A stretch of DNA of 64,000 nt from Micropterix aruncella (taxonomy: Eukaryota > Arthropoda > Insecta > Lepidoptera > Micropterigidae). This document shows positions 58,969-64,000 of the stretch, piece by piece. The notes below the pieces were generated by a model, which did not search any database, had not been told where the DNA came from, and saw nothing but the letters and a program-made list of their open reading frames with translations. Location: NCBI GenBank assembly GCA_944548615.1, contig OX155952.1:27344418-27408417 (forward strand), written 5' to 3'. A program made the translations under genes and the position numbers. Numbering within the stretch: position 1 is the first letter of the stretch; every line of letters begins with the position of its first letter.

Positions 58969-59849
58969 TCAATTTAATGCTGGTGCAAAATCTGCATCGT
59001 TTTGCAGTTTATGATATTTACTTCCTGATATATCAATTCTTTTATTTTGAAAATCGTAAAAATTCCCTCCCATGGGATAGAATTGGTCGTGCTCAGCCGG
59101 GCTGTATACTTCTGGCAGTGCTTGATAATATTCTGATATTTCATTATTCCTATCGTGATATGGGAAACGCAGCGCATCTTTATCGTAAGTGATAGTGGTG
59201 AGGGTTATGTGGTTTACGTTTGAAGTGTTGCTCGGCGGATATGGGTATAAATTTGTCTGGGTGATGTTGTGGTTTGTGACAGTTGTATCGATTGCTGAAG
59301 TAGTAGTAGTCGCTTCCGTCGTAATTTTCATCGTGGTAGTGTCTGCAGCGGTTGTAGGTTTTTCTGTCGTCGTTTTGTTGCTGACGCGCTCGGAAGTTTC
59401 ATCGTTGTCGGTGTCATTGTTGCTTTTCTTTGGGCGAATGTTGTTATTGATGGTTTGCACGTTGTGATCGTTCATTTCTTGGTAGTTGTCATTGAGGTCG
59501 TTGTCTGATGAGAGCAGTTCGTGTAGATTGATGATCTGCTGCTGGTTGACGGGGCCGGAAGAGGACGGTATGACGATAAGAGGGGGATACCAGAACGGAC
59601 GGAAGTATTGCGGTGGATTGTTTGGCGGATGGGGAGGCGGAAGCGGTGACAGTAAGAGAGGATATTTGATTCTCTTGTGCAGCACGTGCAGTGAGGGCCA
59701 TCCTTCGCCAAGTGTAGCGTCCGCGGCGCCGTAGTCCGTATCGTGATATCCCTGCGGGAAGCCCGCCAGTAAGCCAAGGAGCCCATAGAAAGTTCTCGCT
59801 GTGCGATTTGCGCGCGGCTGGCTTGTGTTTCCGACCGGGAACGACGTGT
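58969..59849 (-). CDS. Mucin-like secreted protein, Pro/Thr-rich exon
   Basis: Read leftward, the exon opens after a tttgttatag acceptor with AC, completing a GAC codon with the G of the signal-peptide exon, and continues DTSFPVGNTSQPRANRTART. Its 292 codons run to TGA at 58969. Order of parts: a short hydrophobic FYGLLGLLAGFPQGY stretch, a KRIKYPLLLSPLPPPHPPNN proline segment with QYFRPFWYPPL, an Asn/Asp-rich middle, then a Thr block (KTTTEKPTTAADTTTMKITT). The QY-x-x-PFW motif echoes IQYLFPFWQY in the repeats of the 3.3 kb exon, supporting common ancestry. With exon 60633-60708 it would give a 318-residue secreted protein. Alternatively, a donor-like GGAA|GTAAAT at 59021/59022, 18 codons before the stop, would carry the frame in phase into the 3.3 kb exon, giving a protein of about 1400 residues. 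I cannot decide between the two. Function unknown. Confidence 0.8.
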
Positions 59850-60632
59850 CTATAACAAATAATAATACGATTACGGATTTACATTATGTTCATTAGGACT
59901 TAGTATTCCATAATGACGGAGACATAATAGAAAAGTTCCGAAAACCCCTATCTATTAGTTAGATATAGATATAGCCAGAGACCTCTATAGATAGGTAATA
60001 TAATATCATAGCTTGGGGTGGAGCTTCGCTGCAAGCACTTGATCCTCTAATTAAGGCCCAAAAGTCGCTATTACACAAAAAGTAATACACAAAAAGCCCT
60101 TCTGGTATCCTTCTGAGAGCTTGTACAAGGAATCTAGTCCTAGACGTTCGTCAGATATATGCTATGGTAATTCTACTCTACTTTTATTATCATGGGAGTC
60201 ATCATTTATATTCAATACACCACAAAGTTACACGAGCAACAACAAACAGACAGCACTTCATCCCAAAAAGGAGGACCAGTTTTGCACAGTAACACTTTTA
60301 GTAGAAATATTTTTTGCACAGAATAGCGTTTTTCCTGCTGGACTGAAATCTAGGACTAGTCAAGTTAGTAAAGACAAACATTAAATTCGATTTCTTTTGG
60401 TGGATCTTCATATAAATTTATGTGATGTGTAAGTGATTCTCGAGTTATAATCACACAACTGAAGCTTAAAATTGCGATATATCATAAATTTAATATTTGA
60501 TAAAAAGACAGCTGCAACTGGTTAATTGTGGATATCAAACAACACCGATTTTAAATAAAATATTGACGAGAATAATAATATGTAAAACAATAAACACACG
60601 AACGGACTATTTACACACACAGATCCACCTAC
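59850..60632. other. Intron 1 of the mucin-like gene, holding a LINE relic
   Basis: Bounded by CAG|GTAGGTG at 60632 and tttgttatag| at 59850. The only identifiable content is the LINE fragment at 60010-60405. Confidence 0.6.
60010..60405 (+). mobile_element. CR1/Daphne-type LINE fragment in the intron
   Basis: With two frameshifts, the plus strand reads IAWGGASLQALDPLIKAQKS, then KKPFWYPSESLYKES, then VLDVRQIYAMVILLYFYYHG. The order matches the C-terminal domain of CR1-group polyproteins (yGi..WGg…..l.plq..QK…..r.yPs..ly.e..vLdvrqiYi). It is antisense to the host gene. Confidence 0.75.
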
Positions 60633-60708
60633 CTGTCATTGCTGCGTTCCCGTACCATACAAACTGAATAAAAATCACTGCTAAAATAAAACTGCCTTTA
60701 ACAAACAT
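60633..60708 (-). CDS. Mucin-like secreted protein, signal-peptide exon
   Basis: A 76-base exon read leftward from ATG at 60708 to ATGACAG|GTAGGTGG. It encodes 25 residues: MFVKGSFILAVIFIQFVWYG then NAAMT. A short basic start, a 12-14 residue hydrophobic core and small residues at the end make a textbook signal peptide, probably cut around the NAA/A-M positions. The single trailing G fits phase 1, which both large exons to the left accept (AC at 59849, AT at 55934); in each case the joined codon is Asp. Upstream on the minus strand, tactgttacag lies 9 bases before the ATG, so a further 5' non-coding exon is possible. The frame is too short to appear among long ORFs and is supported by phase and composition. 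Confidence 0.85.
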
Positions 60709-60912
60709 TCTAGAACTGTAACAGTAGGTGAGTACTCAAAGAACCCATATAGAATGGCTTCTAAAATTCAAATAAGCTTATTATCATAAAAGGATGTCGG
60801 TATTCAGTTGGTGGGGAAAAATGAAAGTATTTTGAGATAAAAATGCAATTTCGCTTGCACTTTCATGCGGGTGCTACCTAGGTAGGTAGGTAAACACTTA
60901 ATTACCGGTTAC
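60709..60912 (-). promoter_or_regulatory. Upstream flank of the mucin-like gene
   Basis: Short interval between the start codon and MITE J. No decisive TATA or initiator was identified. A ctacctaggtaggtaggta run lies at 60876-60895. The promoter, if not separated by a 5' non-coding intron, should be here. Confidence 0.25.
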
Positions 60913-61797
60913 AATAATTGAGGACCGTTTTCTCTAAATGATACATAAGCAAAAATATTTATTTACAGGATGCAATTTTGTATTCAATAAATGTTTCATA
61001 AGAATTACATTTATATTAAGAAAATAGTTGTTAAGTCATATTATATCAATAAATCTAAAAGCACATTGATAATTATAAATACCAATCTTCATTAATATCT
61101 TAGTTATAAAAGTGCGAGTTTCTATTAAAACGATACTTTGCAGTAGATGTATCTATCGCTTTGACAAAATCTTTGATGGAAATTTTAACATTGGCAATTA
61201 TGTATATAATAATTGGTTCCTCGGCTTTCATACAGGCATTCCATACCTATAAGGACCCCTTTTGTCAAATTTAATTTTTGGTACTTTTTATGTTTTTTTT
61301 TACATAAATAAATTAAAGCAAGTTTAAGGGTTTCGAATATTATTCAGTAATACTGGATTATATTTCCAAGAGATAGGATCAACAATTTTGAGTAAAATAT
61401 GAACCGACATTTTTTTATAGATTTTTTAAAGATTGCTTTCCGTATTCGGTACAGTTCCTTTTTTTTTTGACGATTTCACCAGATTATGTATCTACCTATT
61501 TGATTGTTGTAGATACCTAGTCTATTTTGAAATTTAAAAATGATTATGATTAGGATCAACATCTTAGCTAATGTATTTAAAAAAATCTTATAGGACCAGA
61601 ATCTAAAATTATCTTATCTATAGATGAAGTACCACTTCGAAAAAGTCACATTTTGCGTCTGTTAACAAAGGGATTTTTTTGTCGTTTCTAGAAGTTTCTT
61701 TTCACTGAAGTTTCTCCGGCTTAGAGAGAAGTACATGAAATAATTAGAAACTCATTTATAAAAATAAACCTCATGTATCATTTTGTAAACCTCAAGC
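60913..61797 (-). mobile_element. MITE family J, copy 2
   Basis: Left end aataattgaggaccgttttc; interior tcttagttataaaagtgcga and ttaaaacgatactttgcagt; right part gaagtttctccggcttagag and ctcatgtatcattttgtaaa. It is the inverse of 35485-36101 and longer by about 270 bp. Confidence 0.75.
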
Positions 61798-62379
61798 AGT
61801 CGGGTTCGACCGCAACGCGACTGCTTCTTCTGCTGTTATTGCGCAAACGAGGGCGTAGAAAACGGCGCAGTGCGTATAATTACTATAATAGTAGCAGTAG
61901 TAGTTACTATAAAAAGCGCTTTTTATAGTCATTTTAATAAAAATACAACTAGAAATTTTCATTTAATTTTATTATTTTGTTTACAATTTTTTATCAACAC
62001 TTGTTTATTTGCTAATGCCGATTAATTAAAACTCATCCCCTGTACAAAGTTGCGCAACACTGTGTAAAACTGGCGTGCAGTCGGAGGCGACTGCTTGAAG
62101 CGGTCCGTCTACGGCGGGCCGGGCAGCTCTCTGCTGCCGACAGCACGGCGAAAGTCGACCGCACGCCGATCGCATTTTTTGGTGGCGACTGCAAGCAAAC
62201 TGCTCGAGCGGTCCGTGTATGGCGAACGAGAATTTTGTATTGAAACTGCAGATCGCCCAAAAGCGACAGCTTCAAGCTGTCGGCCACGACCGCTCCAAGC
62301 TGCCCGTCTTTGGGCACCATAAGAAGAAGAAGAATCACTTTGAGGAAACGATCCTCAATTATATTCTGTAGTGTCAGGT
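61798..62379. other. GC-rich intergenic block, no gene
   Basis: Positions 62050-62330 are GC-rich and include two related words, ttgaagcggtccgtctacgg at 62093 and ctcgagcggtccgtgtatgg at 62203. This is probably a fragment of another repeat. The 117-codon minus frame and 75-codon plus frame here overlap and lack domains. Confidence 0.35.
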
Positions 62380-62762
62380 ATACCATTGTCTAAGTACTAG
62401 ACCTCGTGACCAGCCTCAAGGGGCGAACATATTTATAGGACGCGTCCATTAGCCGCGGCTTACGGACGCGGCTCAAGGGGCGAACATATTTATTGGACGC
62501 GTCCGTCAGCCGCGGCTTACAGACGCGACTTGAAGGTATCTGATCTGGGTAATGAATGTCTATTGAGCCGTGCACATTATCCGCAAGCCGCGTTCCAAAC
62601 GATTGTGCATATTATCAGACGCATCCGCAAGCCGCGGCTAATGGACGAGTCCGAAAATATGTTTGCCCCTTGAGAATGCGTCAGCCGAATAGAAAGAGAC
62701 AGCAGCATATAGTACCTACTCCCTCATCCTTGTCTAGTCGCGCATGCACGGGCACACGTACA
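62380..62762 (-). mobile_element. Foldback MITE family A, copy 4 (interrupted and truncated)
   Basis: Reversed. ctagacctcgtgaccagcct (62397-62415) and gagaatgcgtcagccgaata (62673-) are the adjoining halves of the family's terminal arm, separated by MITE I. After cacgggcacacgtacat the element stops at 62763, where the LINE tail begins. Confidence 0.8.
62416..62672. mobile_element. MITE family I, inserted in MITE A
   Basis: Ends caaggggcgaacatatttat and (reversed) caaggggcaaacatattttc. The left arm is itself tandemly doubled: ggggcgaacatatttatagg… and ggggcgaacatatttattgg… about 56 bp apart, each with gacgcgtcc and agccgcggctta. Confidence 0.85.
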
Positions 62763-64000
62763 TATTTATTTATTTATTTTAGTTTATTTTTATTTAGTAA
62801 CACATCTAGTAAACAATTAATGTCATATTTGTAAGTAAAATGTTAGCAAGAAATTGATGCGACATTATTTTTTATGTTTGACACAGTCGCCTAACTAGGC
62901 CTAGGCCTGTTCTAAGGCAGACTTTTAATGACTAGATATTAAGTGTGCACTGTCAACTTAAACTATAGCATTGATTTTATTAAAATCAATGACTAGTTAG
63001 TACTTATTTTTAAATCGACAATTATGAAAATACAAATATTTACGCATATACAAATATAGATACTCATATACATCTATAGATAAAATATATATCCATATAT
63101 GCACACATACACATACATATATGTATACGAAAATAATAATAAAACCAAAATAAACAAAAATAAAACTAAAATAATATAAATATATAAATCAATTACATAT
63201 TGATATAACGTTTACATACCTATAATAGTCATTTAAAATTATCATGGTAAAAGCTAAATACTAAGTAAAAATTAATACATTCAAAATACAACAGTCAGCA
63301 TATACCCTAAACCATCCCTACCCACCTCCAACAACCAATCGTTTAGTGATTTTTAACCCCTCAAATGTGAGGCGTCCCTTAAGGGATGCCTTGGCAAAAT
63401 GTATACAAAATGTATATAAATTTATATAAATGTAAATATAAATGTAAATGTGCGCCGCTTTATAGTAATCCGCTCTATAGCAATGCTATAGCTCTATAGT
63501 AAACCCCGCTCTATGTAAATGTAAATGTAAATATAAATTTATATACATTTTGCCGTAGGCAACCCGAGCTAATCGCCATTCATTTGAGGGGTTAAAAAGT
63601 GGATGTGTTCTCGCTACTTTTAATTGCTTCGGGAAGATTGTTGTACATTCTCGGGCCAATGAACGTAAAATGGCGCTGGCCAAATACTGCGTAAGTTCTT
63701 GGCACCATCATATCACCAGTTTTTGTTGCTCTCGTCTTTCCAACTCGTTGTTGATTATAAGGGGTCATTTTATTTTTAGTGTATATTAGAGCCATGCGAA
63801 TATAAAACTGTCTTACATCCAAAACCTCGGACTGGATGTCAAGAGTGTCTGACGGAAATCGATACGGTTTACGTGCGATTATTTTAAAAATACATTTTTG
63901 CGATACTTCTAGAGGGTGTAGAGTGGACCTTGTACAACCGCCCCATCCTATAATACCATAGTTCAGAATTGACTGGCACAATGCATAGTATGTGTTTTTC
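62763..64000 (-). mobile_element. CR1/Daphne-type LINE, 3' portion, running off the window
   Basis: Minus-strand frame from at least 63981 reads LNYGIIGWGGCTRSTLHPLE, VSQKCIFKIIARKPYRFPSD, SEVLDVRQFYIRMALIY and FTFIGPRMYNNLPEAIKSSE, ending STF then a stop created at a TTAA site. Skipping the 243-bp MITE, the reading resumes as KSLNDWLLEVGRDGLGYMLT. A ~510-base untranslated region follows and ends in (AAATA)n at 62784-62763. The frame is otherwise open, so this copy is younger than the other LINE pieces here. More of the polyprotein should lie beyond position 64000. Confidence 0.85.
63353..63595. mobile_element. piggyBac-type MITE with TTAA duplication
   Basis: TTAA at 63353-63356 and 63592-63595 bracket inverted ends cccctcaaatg. 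The inner part is rich in atgtaaatataaatgtaaat and folds around a gctctatagcaatgctatag core. The insertion splits the LINE reading frame. Confidence 0.85.

Noticed and set aside
59472..59786. 104-codon minus-strand frame starting MGSLAYW
   Set aside because: Overlaps the Pro/Thr-rich exon in another frame; the chosen frame fits acceptor, phase and signal exon.
62033..62386. 117-codon minus-strand frame in the GC-rich block
   Set aside because: No domain; competing plus-strand frame; the DNA carries duplicated words consistent with a repeat.

Overview
This is nuclear DNA of an insect, most likely a moth or butterfly. The evidence is AT-rich intergenic sequence, small phase-consistent coding exons with GT/AG boundaries and a very long intron, a tRNA-derived SINE, several non-LTR lineages (CR1-like, RTE-like, R1-like), hAT, Tc1/mariner, piggyBac and Helitron relics, and many foldback MITE families. 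There is no bacterial-style gene organisation, no rRNA, no convincing tRNA and no CRISPR array.

Only about 5 kb can be defended as host protein-coding, and all of it is on the minus strand. (1) Positions 1-23.7 kb hold the 5' part of an RBM24/RBM38 (SUP-12 type) RNA-binding protein gene. Exon 1 is at 23071-23313 and carries the start codon and most of the RRM. Exon 2 is at 2133-2259 and completes the RRM. They are separated by a 20.8 kb intron that is almost entirely transposon debris, and the gene continues past the left edge. (2) Positions 52.6-60.7 kb hold a gene for a secreted, Thr/Ser/Asn/Asp/Glu-rich, mucin-like protein that I do not recognise. A 76-base signal-peptide exon (60633-60708) joins in phase either to a short Pro/Thr-rich exon (58969-59849) or to a 3.3 kb exon (52624-55934) that begins with three ~118-residue repeats. 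The two large exons may be alternative ends or may be joined through an internal donor. (3) Around 37.6-38.9 kb a GC-rich segment contains a possible first coding exon facing left, under a nine-unit tandem array that repeats CCAAT and TATCGATT motifs. This is weak evidence for a third gene.

The remainder is mobile and repeated DNA. By region: 1-23 kb (RBM24 introns) holds CR1/RTE LINE ends, a 1.36 kb inverted repeat at 4.86-6.22 kb, MITEs, a 149-bp tandem array and a nested hAT relic. 23.7-37 kb (upstream of RBM24) holds a Helitron helicase relic, a 968-bp hAT element with perfect 8-bp duplications, microsatellites and a Tc1/mariner-like element with intact ends. 37-52 kb holds the CCAAT array, a hAT-like element with a LINE inside, an R1 fragment, a 93-bp satellite, a 175-bp AT repeat, a Gag-like relic and a 119-bp satellite. 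56-64 kb holds self-nested MITEs in the mucin-like gene intron and, at the right edge, a LINE and two MITEs stacked into one another.

The host genes show no sign of working together. The visible interaction is between genes and repeats: both introns act as insertion sinks, and the mucin-like gene has grown by internal duplication of coding sequence. All coordinates of repeats without a clear target-site duplication are approximate.
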